Shown here piece after piece: positions 55,545 to 64,000 of a DNA stretch of 64,000 bases (the stretch's first letter is position 1; every line of letters begins with the position of its first letter). The position numbers and the translations under genes were made by a program. Location of the stretch: positions 1,178,001 through 1,242,000 of the forward strand of contig NZ_JAPWGL010000001.1 of NCBI RefSeq assembly GCF_027213645.1, read 5' to 3'. This DNA is from Pedobacter rhodius (GTDB taxonomy: Bacteria; Bacteroidota; Bacteroidia; Sphingobacteriales; Sphingobacteriaceae). The notes under the pieces were generated by a model, which saw only the letters and a program-made list of their open reading frames with translations, was not told the origin of the DNA and ran no database searches.

Positions 55545-56516
55545 TTATCCTTTATGTGCCTTTAAAGCTTCAATTAATTTTGGAACCACTTCAAATGCAT
55601 CACCAACAATTCCATAATCGGCAACTTTAAAGAAAGGTGCTTCAGGATCTTTGTTAATGACTACAATAACTTTAGATGAACTAACGCCTGCTAAATGTTG
55701 AATGGCACCGGAAATACCAATCGCGATATATAAATTCGGGCTAATGGCGATACCGGTTTGGCCAACGTGTTCTGAATGTGGTCTCCAATCGGCATCACTT
55801 ACCGGTTTTGAACAAGCAGTAGCCGCACCTAATAAACCAGCCAATTCTTCAATCATGCCCCAATTTTCAGGACCTTTTAAGCCTCTTCCTGCTGAAACAA
55901 CTAATTCTGCATCTGGTAAAGAAATTTTATCCGTAGCACGAACGATATCTTTAATTACGGTACCTAAATCTGATTGTTTAACGTCTGCCGAGAAATTCTC
56001 TATGGCTACATCAGTTGCATTTTCCTTAACGCCAAAAGCATTCGGATTTAAAGCAATAATCTTGTTGGGTGAGGTTAATTGTGTGATAGCAAATGCTTTA
56101 CCTGAAAATGCGGTTTTCTTAACTTCGAATTTACCACCATCAATTTTTGGTAATTCTACAGCACCATCTGCCAAACCGGCTTTTAATTTTACTGCAATAC
56201 GTGGCGCTAAACCTTTTCCGGAGAACGAATTTGAAAGCACCACAATATCTGCCGATTCCTTTTCAGCAGCTGATGCAATAACACTGGCATATGCCTGGTT
56301 AACAAATGTTTTAAGTTGATCTACACTAACATTTAACACTTTTGAAGCGCCGTATTTACCTAATTCCTTAAGCTCGCCGTCAGCTACATCACCAATTGAA
56401 ATAGCGGTTAAATTAGTTGATTGCTGGTCGGCAATCGCTTTGGCATAAGATACCGCTTCGAAAACCGATTTCTTAAATTTACCTTCAGCCTGTTCTACAT
56501 ATACTAATACTGACAT
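55545..56516 (-). CDS. etfA: Electron transfer flavoprotein alpha subunit
   Basis: 323 residues. The N-terminal alpha/beta domain begins MSVLVYVEQAEGKFKKSVFE; the C-terminal FAD-binding domain has AELVVSAGRGLKGPENWG, CSKPVSDADWRPHSEHVGQT, YIAIGISGAIQHLAG and INKDPEAPFFKVADYGIVGD. EtfAB carries electrons from acyl-CoA dehydrogenases to the quinone pool. It follows etfB by 68 bp in the same orientation. Confidence 0.97.
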   Translation of the reverse strand: MSVLVYVEQAEGKFKKSVFEAVSYAKAIADQQSTNLTAISIGDVADGELKELGKYGASKVLNVSVDQLKTFVNQAYASVIASAAEKESADIVVLSNSFSGKGLAPRIAVKLKAGLADGAVELPKIDGGKFEVKKTAFSGKAFAITQLTSPNKIIALNPNAFGVKENATDVAIENFSADVKQSDLGTVIKDIVRATDKISLPDAELVVSAGRGLKGPENWGMIEELAGLLGAATACSKPVSDADWRPHSEHVGQTGIAISPNLYIAIGISGAIQHLAGVSSSKVIVVINKDPEAPFFKVADYGIVGDAFEVVPKLIEALKAHKG

Positions 56517-56584
56517 ATATTTATTTCTTTATCCCTTACAGGATTTGTTATAACTGTTTAATGATTTGATAGATGAATTTCAGT

Positions 56585-57322
56585 TTATATTACTTTAGCT
56601 TCGCTATGTAAAAGATTAATCAACTCCTCAGTTTCCTCTGCCGGAACTAATTTAACCGCACCGCGAGGTGCAGGTGTTTCATATTTAGCAACTTTTGTTA
56701 CTTCTTCAATTGAAACGGCATCTACAACAGCTAAAGGTTTGGTTCGTGCAGACATAATGCCGCGCATATTAGGAATTTTTGGTTCTGCAACCCCTTCAGC
56801 GCAACTTGCTATAAATTTACCGGAAACCGTTACCACTTCTTTTCCGCCTTCAATTTCTCTTTCAATTGTTGCAGTTGCTCCATCAAAATCTAATTTCTTA
56901 ATGATTGAGATAGAAGGAATATCCAGAAACTCGCCAACCATTGCTGCAACCTGGTTACCATTATAGTCTATAGATTCGCGTCCGGTTAAGATAATGTCGA
57001 AATCTTTGTCTTTCGCATATTCAGCAATTTGTTTTGAAACAAAATAAGCATCTCTGGGTGCCGCATTTACCCTAACAGCATCGTCTGCACCAATAGCAAG
57101 GGCTTTTCTGATGGTTGGGTCGTTGCCCGCTTCGCCAACATTAATTACAGTTACAGTTCCTTTTCCGCCTTCTGTCAGTTCAATTGCCCTTGATAAAGCA
57201 ATTTCATCGTAAGGGTTAACAATATATTGTACACCTGCGGTATTGAATTCGGTATTATCGTTGGTAAAAGTTATTTTTGTCGTTGTGTCGGGCACGTTAC
57301 TGATACAAACTAATATTTTCAT
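56585..57322 (-). CDS. etfB: Electron transfer flavoprotein beta subunit
   Basis: 245 residues with the ETF beta fold: MKILVCISNVPDTTTKITF, NPYDEIALSRAIEL, DIILTGRESIDYNGNQVAAM and the nucleotide-binding loop VAEPKIPNMRGIMSARTKPL. It partners EtfA in the next gene. A -7-like box TAAATTTG on the minus strand (57354-57361) about 32 bp upstream is a likely promoter for the etfB-etfA unit. Confidence 0.97.
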   Translation of the reverse strand: MKILVCISNVPDTTTKITFTNDNTEFNTAGVQYIVNPYDEIALSRAIELTEGGKGTVTVINVGEAGNDPTIRKALAIGADDAVRVNAAPRDAYFVSKQIAEYAKDKDFDIILTGRESIDYNGNQVAAMVGEFLDIPSISIIKKLDFDGATATIEREIEGGKEVVTVSGKFIASCAEGVAEPKIPNMRGIMSARTKPLAVVDAVSIEEVTKVAKYETPAPRGAVKLVPAEETEELINLLHSEAKVI

Positions 57323-57383
57323 ATAATTACGTTTTATATATAAGGTCTTTCTGCAAATTTAATTAAAAAAGCAAGGAATTAAA

Positions 57384-57719
57384 ATGTCATCTACCCGTTT
57401 AAGTAAGTTATTAGAATTTTTAGAAAGTGATCCGAATGATCCCTTTATACTATATGCCTTAGCCACAGAGTATAACGCTCAAAATGATAAAGAAAAAGCT
57501 TATTCTTTTTACCTTCAGTTAACGGATAAACATCCGGATTATGTAGGCACTTATTATCATTTAGGGAAATTATATGAAAAAGACGAACAAAAAGAGAAAG
57601 CAATCGAAATTTATCAAAAGGGTATGGTGATGGCGAGAAACAAGCGGGATATGCATGCTTTGTCTGAACTTCAGGGTGCTTATAATTCTGCTGCCGGGTT
57701 AGATTATGAAGACGATTAA
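57384..57719 (+). CDS. Small tetratricopeptide-repeat protein
   Basis: 111 residues with two to three TPR units (DPFILYALATEYNAQNDKEK, VGTYYHLGKLYEKDEQKEKA) and no signal peptide. TPR proteins mediate protein-protein contacts; the partner is unknown. Divergent from etfB. Confidence 0.85.
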   Translation: MSSTRLSKLLEFLESDPNDPFILYALATEYNAQNDKEKAYSFYLQLTDKHPDYVGTYYHLGKLYEKDEQKEKAIEIYQKGMVMARNKRDMHALSELQGAYNSAAGLDYEDD

Positions 57720-57821
57720 ACCCCAAAACCCTTAAAGTAGTTTTCAGTCGGCAGTTTTCAGTTGACAATTTAGCAACTATACAATTTTATCAGTTAATCA
57801 ATAATAACAATCTACCTCTAA

Positions 57822-59039
57822 ATGCATACAAAACCGCTTTTGGTTAGAAAGCAATGGCTTTTTCTCAGAAATGTGATTTTTTTTACGTTTACTTCTTTTG
57901 GAGGTGCGCAAGCGCATTTAGCTTTGTTGTTGAAGTATTTTGTTCATAACACCAAATTTATTACAGAAGAAGAACTTTTAGAATTAAATGCCCTAGCACA
58001 GGTTTTACCCGGTCCGGCATCTACGCAAACCCTGGTTGGCATCGCCTGGAAAGTTGGTCGGCTCAGGCTGGCAATAATTACATTTTTAATCTGGATTTTA
58101 CCAACAGCCGCCGTCATGACTTTTGCTGCGATTAGTTATGCAATGTTGGATCAAAAACAAAAGTTTAATGACATCCTGGAATACATTCAGCCGATTACAC
58201 TGGGTATTGTTGCTTATGGTGCCTGGCAATTGGGGAAAAAAGTCTTGAAATCAGAGATATCATTTTTTTTAGCAATCGGTGCCGCTGTAGCTACATTCGT
58301 ATTAAGAAATGCTTATGTATTTCCTTTGGCCATTTTAATAGGCGGAATGATATCTTCTGCAATTGAAACGCCAAAGGAAGAAGCCGATTTACGGGTAAAA
58401 CTGTTTTCAAACATTAACCCAAGAAAAATGAGTTATTTTCTGGGTGCTCTACTATTGTTTGCCTTAGTAGGTACCATCATTAACAGAACTTCACCATTTA
58501 GTTTGCCAATTCGTTTACTGGAAAATTTTTATCGTAACGGAATTTTAGTTTTTGGTGGCGGCCAGGTTCTTGTCCCGTTAATGTTTACCGAATTTGTGCA
58601 AATGAAACACTACCTGCAGGTGCCGGAATTTTTATCTGGTTTTGCTATTCAACAAGCTTTACCTGGTCCTACATTCTCATTTACCAGTTTTCTTGGTGCC
58701 ATAAGTATGAAAAACTTTGGTTATGGTACATGGGGTCAAATATTTGGAGGCTTGATTGGTGTAATTGGGATTAATTTACCAGGATTAATTTTAGTGCTTT
58801 TTATTGTTCCCTTTTGGGACGATTTAAAGAAAATATCAAGAATACGACACAGCCTTTCAGGAATTAATGCGGTAAGCGTTGGCTTTATAATCGCAGCCTT
58901 TATCCTTTTAATTATCCCAATGGGTTTTAACTGGCTTTTTATCGGTATAATGATGGTTACATTTCTTTTGCTTAATTATACAAAATTAAGTCCACCGCTT
59001 ATCATTTTAGCGGGAATTTTAATCGGATACCTTTTTTGA
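57822..59039 (+). CDS. chrA: Chromate transporter (CHR family, two-domain)
   Basis: 405 residues with ten to twelve membrane helices in two homologous halves. Each half carries the CHR signature: FGGAQAHLALLLKYF with LAQVLPGPASTQTLVGIAW in the first, and FGGGQVLVPLMFTEF with FAIQQALPGPTFSFTSFLGA in the second. The family exports chromate or takes up sulphate-like anions. Name follows the family; the natural substrate in this strain is unproven. Confidence 0.9.
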   Translation: MHTKPLLVRKQWLFLRNVIFFTFTSFGGAQAHLALLLKYFVHNTKFITEEELLELNALAQVLPGPASTQTLVGIAWKVGRLRLAIITFLIWILPTAAVMTFAAISYAMLDQKQKFNDILEYIQPITLGIVAYGAWQLGKKVLKSEISFFLAIGAAVATFVLRNAYVFPLAILIGGMISSAIETPKEEADLRVKLFSNINPRKMSYFLGALLLFALVGTIINRTSPFSLPIRLLENFYRNGILVFGGGQVLVPLMFTEFVQMKHYLQVPEFLSGFAIQQALPGPTFSFTSFLGAISMKNFGYGTWGQIFGGLIGVIGINLPGLILVLFIVPFWDDLKKISRIRHSLSGINAVSVGFIIAAFILLIIPMGFNWLFIGIMMVTFLLLNYTKLSPPLIILAGILIGYLF

Positions 59040-59142
59040 TGGAAGATGTATGATGGGAAATGTGTGACGGGAAATGGAAAGGTATCAAAGTCGTAGTCAA
59101 TTCTAACTCTTGCACCATCCATATATCATTTCACATCTTACA
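59040..59142. repeat. GATG/CATC-rich inverted repeat, locus 2
   Basis: Left arm about 59040-59076 (GATGGAAGATGTATGATGGG), right arm about 59113-59140, complementary in part. Sits between convergent chrA and dnaB and may serve as terminator for both. Confidence 0.7.
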
Positions 59143-59145
59143 TAA

Positions 59146-60708
59146 TTAAAAAGGTGGGTCTTCATCATTGTAGTCATCCATTTTAGATGGACGGATAATC
59201 ACATTACTTTGTTTCTCAAAATCCTGAGATGGGTACATTCCGGCAGATGGATCAGCTGCAAATGAGGTAGGAGCGGTAAAATCTTCCTCCAAATCTGTAA
59301 ACTTAACAAATTTACCAACGAACCTGAGCGGAACAATCCCGGTTTCACCATTACGGTGTTTTGCAATAATTACCTCGCCAATACCGGCTTGTGAGCGGCC
59401 TTGCTCATCTTCGGTAATACCATAATATTCAGGACGATAAAGGAACAATACCATATCCGCATCCTGCTCAATCGAACCCGATTCACGCAAATCGGATAAC
59501 ATTGGCCGTTTACCTTGTAAACCAGGTCGGCTCTCCACCGCACGACTTAACTGCGACAGTGCCAGAACCGGAACATCTAGCTCTTTAGCAACCGATTTTA
59601 ATGCCCTTGAAATACTACCAATTTCCTGCTCACGGTTACCGCCACCTTTTCCATTTTCGCCTTTACCATGCATGAGCTGAAGGTAATCGACAATAACCAG
59701 TTGAATATCATATTGAGATTTAAGTCTTCTGCATTTTGCCCTGAATTCAAAAATATTCAGTGCCGGCGTATCATCAATCAGAAGCGGCGCTTCAGTTAAA
59801 CGGCCAATTTTACTGTGTAATTGCTGCCATTCCCATTCCTGTAAATTTCCTTTTCTGATTTTCTCCTGTTCAATTTCAGCTTCGCCGGATATTAAACGAT
59901 TCACCAGTTGGACAGAAGACATCTCTAAAGAGAAAACAACTGTAGGTTTCTGGAAATCTACTGTTGCATTTCTTGCACAGGTTAAAACGAATGCGGTTTT
60001 ACCCATTGCCGGACGAGCAGCAATAATAACCAAATCCTGTTTTTGCCAGCCGCCTGTAATCCGGTCTAAGCCGGTAAAACCCGTCGGAACACCAGTTAAA
60101 CCATCGGTTTTAGTTCTTAATTCTTCCAGCGTAGCTAAAGATTGTTTGATGATATCATCCATCTTCTGCGTATCCCTGCGAAGGTTATTTTGAGCAATAT
60201 CGAATAAACCTTTCTCTGCATGATCCAATAAATCGAAGATGTCAGTTGTATCTTCGTAAGCATTGGTAATAATGTCGGTAGAAATTCTGATTAATTCCCG
60301 TTGTATGTATTTTTGTGAGATGATACGGGCATGGTACTCAATATTGGCCGCAGAAGCTACACGATTTGTCAGGTTAGTAATGTAGTAAGCGCCGCCGACC
60401 ATTTCTAATGTGCCTTGCTGACGTAACTCAGAAGTTACCGTTAATATATCAACAGGTTTTGATTTTTCGAACAGCATATGAATGGCTGCAAAAATCTTCT
60501 GGTGTGACTCCTGATAGAAAATTTCGGGTTTTAATATATCGATAACAGCAGATAGGGCATCTTTTTCCAGCATCAGTGCACCTAAAACAGCTTCCTCCAG
60601 ATCTAATGCCTGAGGTGGCAACTTACCCATTGAACTTACAGTATTTGTCAATCTTGCTTTCCGGGATATAATGTTGCCTTTTCCGCCTTGTTCGTTTTCG
60701 ATACTCAT
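59146..60708 (-). CDS. dnaB: Replicative DNA helicase DnaB
   Basis: 520 residues. The N-terminal domain (about 30-135, PPQALDLEEAVLGALMLEKD) and the RecA-like helicase domain with Walker A IIAARPAMGKTAF at about 228-240, Walker B-like LVIVDYLQLM and ALSQLSRAVESRPGLQGKRP. It unwinds DNA ahead of the replication fork as a ring of six. A -7-type box TACTTTTG (minus strand, 60713-60720) lies 4 bp from the ATG. Divergent from rlmB. Confidence 0.97.
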   Translation of the reverse strand: MSIENEQGGKGNIISRKARLTNTVSSMGKLPPQALDLEEAVLGALMLEKDALSAVIDILKPEIFYQESHQKIFAAIHMLFEKSKPVDILTVTSELRQQGTLEMVGGAYYITNLTNRVASAANIEYHARIISQKYIQRELIRISTDIITNAYEDTTDIFDLLDHAEKGLFDIAQNNLRRDTQKMDDIIKQSLATLEELRTKTDGLTGVPTGFTGLDRITGGWQKQDLVIIAARPAMGKTAFVLTCARNATVDFQKPTVVFSLEMSSVQLVNRLISGEAEIEQEKIRKGNLQEWEWQQLHSKIGRLTEAPLLIDDTPALNIFEFRAKCRRLKSQYDIQLVIVDYLQLMHGKGENGKGGGNREQEIGSISRALKSVAKELDVPVLALSQLSRAVESRPGLQGKRPMLSDLRESGSIEQDADMVLFLYRPEYYGITEDEQGRSQAGIGEVIIAKHRNGETGIVPLRFVGKFVKFTDLEEDFTAPTSFAADPSAGMYPSQDFEKQSNVIIRPSKMDDYNDEDPPF

Positions 60709-60712
60709 AATA

Positions 60713-60720
60713 CAAAAGTA
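60713..60720 (-). promoter_or_regulatory. -7 promoter box of dnaB
   Basis: TACTTTTG on the minus strand matches TAnnTTTG exactly and ends 4 nt before the ATG, which would give a leaderless or near-leaderless mRNA. The -33 box is weak. Confidence 0.55.
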
Positions 60721-60881
60721 GTTAAAAGTTGGGCCGATTGTTTTAACAAGTTTTAAGTTGTTGTTAACAAATTGAACCAGAAATAATTTAAAATTTCAGG
60801 CTTTTAAGAAATCTTAAAAATTTTTAAACAATTAAATGTTAATAAGAGCAATATACATTAGCGGCTAAACATTTATTTGAA

Positions 60882-60889
60882 TACTTTTG
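60882..60889 (+). promoter_or_regulatory. -7 promoter box of rlmB
   Basis: TACTTTTG matches TAnnTTTG exactly, 16 bp before the ATG. No good TTTG -33 box is seen. It is the mirror of the dnaB box on the other strand of the same gap. Confidence 0.55.
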
Positions 60890-60905
60890 CCTTACAATTT
60901 TTGAC

Positions 60906-61673
60906 ATGGATAATTTTAGAAGACCACAACGCGTAAAAGAAAATAATGAATTTGTATTTGGCATCAGAGCGGTTATCGAAGCGATAAAAGCAGGAAGAGA
61001 TATCGAAACAATTTATGTGCAAAGAGGCTTGGGTGGCGATTTATTTCTGGAATTAAAAGCTTTACTGGCGGGTACGTTAATTCCTTTAAATTCAGTTCCG
61101 GTTGAGAAACTGAACCGAATGTCTCAAAAAAACCATCAGGGTGTTATCGCTGTAATTTCACCAATAACCTATCAAAATATTGAAGATATTATTCCTGCAG
61201 TTTTTGAAAAGGGAGAGGTGCCATTGATTTTAGTTTTAGACAGTGTTACGGACGTCCGGAATATGGGTGCAATTGCACGTACTGCTGCTTGTGTGGGTGT
61301 ACACGCGATTGTGGTTCCATTAAAAAATGCGGCACAGATTAACGCAGACGCGATAAAAACATCAGCAGGTGCGCTTTTTAACATTCCAATTTGCAGACAT
61401 TCAAACCTTAACAAAACTTGTCTTTTTCTTCAGGAAAGCGGCTTGCAAATCGTTGCCTGTACAGAAAAAACCAATGACTTTATTTATGCGCCGGATTATA
61501 CAATGCCAACTGCAATTGTTATGGGTTCAGAAGATGAAGGTATTTCAAATGAACTTTTAAGGGTTGCTGATCATCTGGCAAAAATCCCGATGGCCGGTAA
61601 AATTGAGTCGCTTAATGTATCGGTTGCCGCAGGTGTTATTTTGTATGAAGCCATCAGGCAGAGAGCAGTTTAA
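60906..61673 (+). CDS. rlmB: 23S rRNA (guanosine-2'-O-)-methyltransferase RlmB-like (TrmH family)
   Basis: 255 residues: a substrate-binding N-terminal domain (about 1-95, NEFVFGIRAVIEAIKAGRDI) and a SPOUT knot domain (about 100-255) with the motifs LDSVTDVRNMGAIARTAAC, VVPLKNAAQINADAIKTSAG, MGSEDEGISNELLRVADHL and IESLNVSVAAGVILYEA. RlmB methylates G2251 in the P loop of 23S rRNA; other TrmH-family targets are possible. Confidence 0.92.
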   Translation: MDNFRRPQRVKENNEFVFGIRAVIEAIKAGRDIETIYVQRGLGGDLFLELKALLAGTLIPLNSVPVEKLNRMSQKNHQGVIAVISPITYQNIEDIIPAVFEKGEVPLILVLDSVTDVRNMGAIARTAACVGVHAIVVPLKNAAQINADAIKTSAGALFNIPICRHSNLNKTCLFLQESGLQIVACTEKTNDFIYAPDYTMPTAIVMGSEDEGISNELLRVADHLAKIPMAGKIESLNVSVAAGVILYEAIRQRAV

Positions 61674-61674
61674 T

Positions 61675-61797
61675 GAGTAGGTAAGATGTAAAATGGGAGA
61701 TGGGTAATGTATGATGTAAAATGGAATATGGAAAATGTATGATGGGAGATGTCGAGAACTATGCTACATCATCCATCATACATCTCACATTATCCAT
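61675..61797. repeat. GATG/CATC-rich inverted repeat, locus 3
   Basis: Left arm about 61680-61752 (GTAAGATGTAAAATGGGAGATG and more), right arm about 61763-61797 (CATCATCCATCATACATCTC and more), partly complementary. Sits between convergent rlmB and the mannose-1-phosphate guanylyltransferase gene. Confidence 0.75.
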
Positions 61798-61799
61798 TA

Positions 61800-62891
61800 T
61801 TATATGAACTTGTTTCCAAATCTTGATTTTACCTCGGCAACAAATTCCTTAACCCTTTGTTCTTCGTCGCGGGGACAAATTAAAAGCATATTGTTATTTT
61901 CGACCACGATAAAATCATGTAAACCGTTTAAAATAACCAACTTATCTTTGGGTACATTAACCATACAATTAGATGAATCGAACATAATCACTTGTTCAGA
62001 TGGGATAACGGCATTACCAACGTAATCCTTTTCAGTCATTTCATAGATAGAAGCCCAGGTTCCTAAATCAGACCAACCAAAATCAGCAGGTAAAACATAT
62101 ACGTTATTTGCTTTCTCCATTATTCCGAAATCGATTGAAATATTCGTACATTGGAAATAGGCATTGTTTATAAAAGCCTTTTCACGATTGGTATTTAAAT
62201 CGTTTTTGCCGGAATTGAATATTTCATACATATCTGGCAAATGCTTCTGAAAAGCTTTCAAAATTGCCTTTGCCGACCAGATAAAAATACCTGCATTCCA
62301 CAAGAAGTCGCCACTTTGAATGAATGACTTTGCAAGCTCTAAATTTGGTTTTTCGGTGAATGTTTTAACCTTATGTAAATCTTTGTCGGTATTAAGTACA
62401 TGATCGGTGTGCTGGATATAGCCATAGCCGGTATCCGGACGATTAGGTTTAATACCCAGGGTTACCAGGCAATCATTTTCAGAAGCAGCTTTTAAAGCTT
62501 GCTCGATTGAAGTATTAAATCCTGGTAAATCTGCTATCGTATGGTCAGACGGTGCAACAACAATTGTAGCATCAGGATTTAGTTCAGTAATTTTCATGCA
62601 ACCATAAGCAATACAAGGAGCGGTGTTTCTTAAAAGCGGCTCTGCTAATATTTGATTATCTGTTATATCAGGAATTTGATTTTTAATCAAATCTGAATAA
62701 ATCTCATTTGTAACTATAAAAATATTCTCCGGCGGGCATATGGAAAGAAAACGTTCGTAAGTACTTTGTATTAATGTTTTACCAACGCCAAAGAAATCTA
62801 TAAATTGTTTAGGATGTTCTGTACGGCTAACCGGCCAAAAGCGGCTTCCAACGCCGCCGGCCATAATTAAAGCATAAAAGTCTTTATTCAT
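61800..62891 (-). CDS. manC: Mannose-1-phosphate guanylyltransferase
   Basis: 363 residues of the nucleotidyltransferase fold: ALIMAGGVGSRFWPVSRTEH, QSTYERFLSI, APSDHTIADL, GIKPNRPDTGYGYIQ and FTEKPNLELA. It makes GDP-mannose from mannose-1-phosphate and GTP for surface polysaccharide. The C-terminal phosphomannose-isomerase domain of bifunctional ManC is absent, the common situation in Bacteroidota. The KpsF/GutQ gene lies 14 bp upstream on the same strand, so both are in one transcript. Confidence 0.94.
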   Translation of the reverse strand: MNKDFYALIMAGGVGSRFWPVSRTEHPKQFIDFFGVGKTLIQSTYERFLSICPPENIFIVTNEIYSDLIKNQIPDITDNQILAEPLLRNTAPCIAYGCMKITELNPDATIVVAPSDHTIADLPGFNTSIEQALKAASENDCLVTLGIKPNRPDTGYGYIQHTDHVLNTDKDLHKVKTFTEKPNLELAKSFIQSGDFLWNAGIFIWSAKAILKAFQKHLPDMYEIFNSGKNDLNTNREKAFINNAYFQCTNISIDFGIMEKANNVYVLPADFGWSDLGTWASIYEMTEKDYVGNAVIPSEQVIMFDSSNCMVNVPKDKLVILNGLHDFIVVENNNMLLICPRDEEQRVKEFVAEVKSRFGNKFI

Positions 62892-62905
62892 TTTTAAATT
62901 TAAAT

Positions 62906-63874
62906 TTACACAATACCTTCATTTAAAAGATCGTGTAAGTGGATGATGCCAAAATAGGTATTTTTGTCTAAAACCAATAGTTGTGTTATGTTATTTTTTC
63001 TAATCAAGTCAAGTGCGTCAACAGCAAGCGCATTACGTTGAATACTTTTAGGCGATTTGCCCATAATATCTTCAGCCTTTAAAGCTGCAATGTTAGCATT
63101 ATTTTCCAACATCCTTCTAATGTCTCCGTCGGTAACTACACCTAAAACTTCATTTTTATTATCAATAACAGCAACGGCACCCAAACGGTTTTTACTGATT
63201 TCGATTAAGACTTCTTTTACAGAAGCAGATGGACTTATGGAAGGTTTTTCGTTGGATAAAGCCAGGTCGCCGGCTTTTAAATAAAGTTTTTTACCCAGGG
63301 AACCTCCCGGATGATATTTTGCGAAATCACGCTCATTAAATTCCCGGCTTTCCAGTAAGCATATGGCCAAAGCATCGCCCAGGGCAAGCTGAGCTGTTGT
63401 ACTGGTTGTAGGCGCCAGATTATGCGGGCAGGCTTCCTTCTCAACTGAAGTGTTTAATATTAAGTCTGCCTGCTGGCCCAAAAAGGAATTTGTTTCTCCG
63501 ACCATGGCGACCAATTTATTTCCTGCAGTTTTTAGTAATGGAATAAGCACTTTAATTTCCGGTGTATTACCGCTTTTTGACAGGCAGATGATAACATCAT
63601 TAACCTGTATCATACCCAAATCACCGTGAATGGCATCTGCTGCATGCATAAATATCGCAGGTGTGCCTGTTGAATTAAATGTTGCAACAATCTTTTGTGC
63701 AATGATAGCACTTTTCCCGATTCCTGTTACAATGACGCGACCATTGCACTGTAAAATGGTTGATACCGCGCTTTCAAAATCAGCATTAAGGTTTTTTGCA
63801 ACATTTAAAATTGCTGCTGCCTCAAGCTCTAATGTGCTTATAGCGGAATGAATAATTGATTTTTTACTTTTCAA
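62906..63874 (-). CDS. kdsD: KpsF/GutQ-type sugar-phosphate isomerase (arabinose-5-phosphate isomerase)
   Basis: 322 residues from a TTG start at 63874; no in-frame ATG precedes the first helix. The SIS domain (about 35-170, VTGIGKSAIIAQKIVATFNS, HAADAIHGDLGMIQ and CLSKSGNTPEI) is followed by two CBS domains (about 200-320, GVVTDGDIRRMLE and ITQLLVLDKNTYFGIIHLHD). Converts ribulose-5-phosphate to arabinose-5-phosphate for KDO in LPS; an alternative hexose-phosphate role is possible. Confidence 0.92.
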   Translation of the reverse strand: MKSKKSIIHSAISTLELEAAAILNVAKNLNADFESAVSTILQCNGRVIVTGIGKSAIIAQKIVATFNSTGTPAIFMHAADAIHGDLGMIQVNDVIICLSKSGNTPEIKVLIPLLKTAGNKLVAMVGETNSFLGQQADLILNTSVEKEACPHNLAPTTSTTAQLALGDALAICLLESREFNERDFAKYHPGGSLGKKLYLKAGDLALSNEKPSISPSASVKEVLIEISKNRLGAVAVIDNKNEVLGVVTDGDIRRMLENNANIAALKAEDIMGKSPKSIQRNALAVDALDLIRKNNITQLLVLDKNTYFGIIHLHDLLNEGIV

Positions 63875-63965
63875 AGAGAAAAAAATTGTTTGTTAATACT
63901 TGAATTTGTTGTAAAATTATGTTATTTTGGATAGAAAAATAGCATCGCATATTTTATTACACAAA

Positions 63966-64000
63966 ATGGACGTGAAAAAGTCGTTATTTGATAACCTGCA
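63966..64000 (+). CDS. Start of a divergent gene, possibly RecQ helicase, 3' partial
   Basis: Only the first 12 codons are present (ATG at 63966). The start MDVKKSLFDNL resembles the N-terminus of RecQ helicases in Bacteroidota, which often lie next to a kpsF gene. Too short to be certain. Confidence 0.35.
   Translation, partial: MDVKKSLFDNL

Noticed and set aside
55702-56319. Plus-strand 205-codon frame opposite etfA
   Set aside because: It is an antisense shadow; etfA has complete family motifs.

Overview
The window is chromosomal DNA from a member of the Bacteroidota, most probably the family Sphingobacteriaceae (Pedobacter or a close relative). The evidence is a type IX secretion C-terminal sorting domain, PorP/SprF, a SusC/SusD pair driven by an ECF sigma/FecR pair, DUF3667, a histone-H1-like small protein, AT-rich intergenic DNA, and TAnnTTTG-type -7 promoter boxes in place of Shine-Dalgarno-rich leaders. 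The genus is inferred from family content, not from a marker gene comparison.

Layout. 1-8.6 kb: a gliding/T9SS-type surface module made of a giant Ig-repeat adhesin (5' end outside the window), a PorP/SprF protein and a PorE-like TPR/PD40/OmpA protein. 8.65-9.0 kb: a stand-alone response regulator. 9.4-19.8 kb: a Sus-type nutrient uptake locus (ECF sigma, FecR anti-sigma, SusC with an STN signalling domain, SusD, two accessory lipoproteins) with no degradative enzyme in view; a 177-bp tandem repeat array separates sigma from anti-sigma. 19.8-24.5 kb: an accessory, repeat-rich stretch with unknown lipoproteins, a decapitated gene fragment, three copies of a REP-like hairpin and a tRNA-Arg whose terminator is duplicated. 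24.9-27.4 kb: a TonB receptor, probably for a metal, with an inverted-repeat operator against its start codon. 27.5-38.1 kb: thioesterase, SpmA/SpmB-type membrane protein, S9 peptidase, a two-domain glycosyltransferase, Ku, and an esterase lipoprotein.

38.2-43.8 kb: STAS-like protein, a Lys-rich 50-residue protein, MscS channel, a response regulator, then a red/far-red light module (bacteriophytochrome kinase, its response regulator and the heme oxygenase that makes biliverdin) and a histone-H1-like protein. 44.1-50.7 kb: orphan LacI regulator, MBL-fold hydrolase, an unknown protein, an endonuclease-like/GNAT-like (phage Mom-like) protein coupled to miaA, two tandem paralogous outer-membrane barrels with matching terminators, and a DUF3347 lipoprotein. 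50.8-64 kb: mostly housekeeping genes: citrate synthase, DUF3667 and nucleoside permease, bifunctional nuclease plus etfA/etfB, TPR protein, chromate transporter, dnaB, rlmB, mannose-1-phosphate guanylyltransferase, KpsF/GutQ isomerase, and the first codons of a divergent gene (possibly recQ).

I did not find rRNA genes, CRISPR arrays, intact insertion sequences or prophage structural genes. The least-explained material is the duplicated 153-residue module in the adhesin, the 177-bp array, the terminator duplications that flank repeats, the GATG-rich hairpin family and the Mom-like gene. I see no convincing complete new defence or signalling system; the best candidates are listed as findings with tests.
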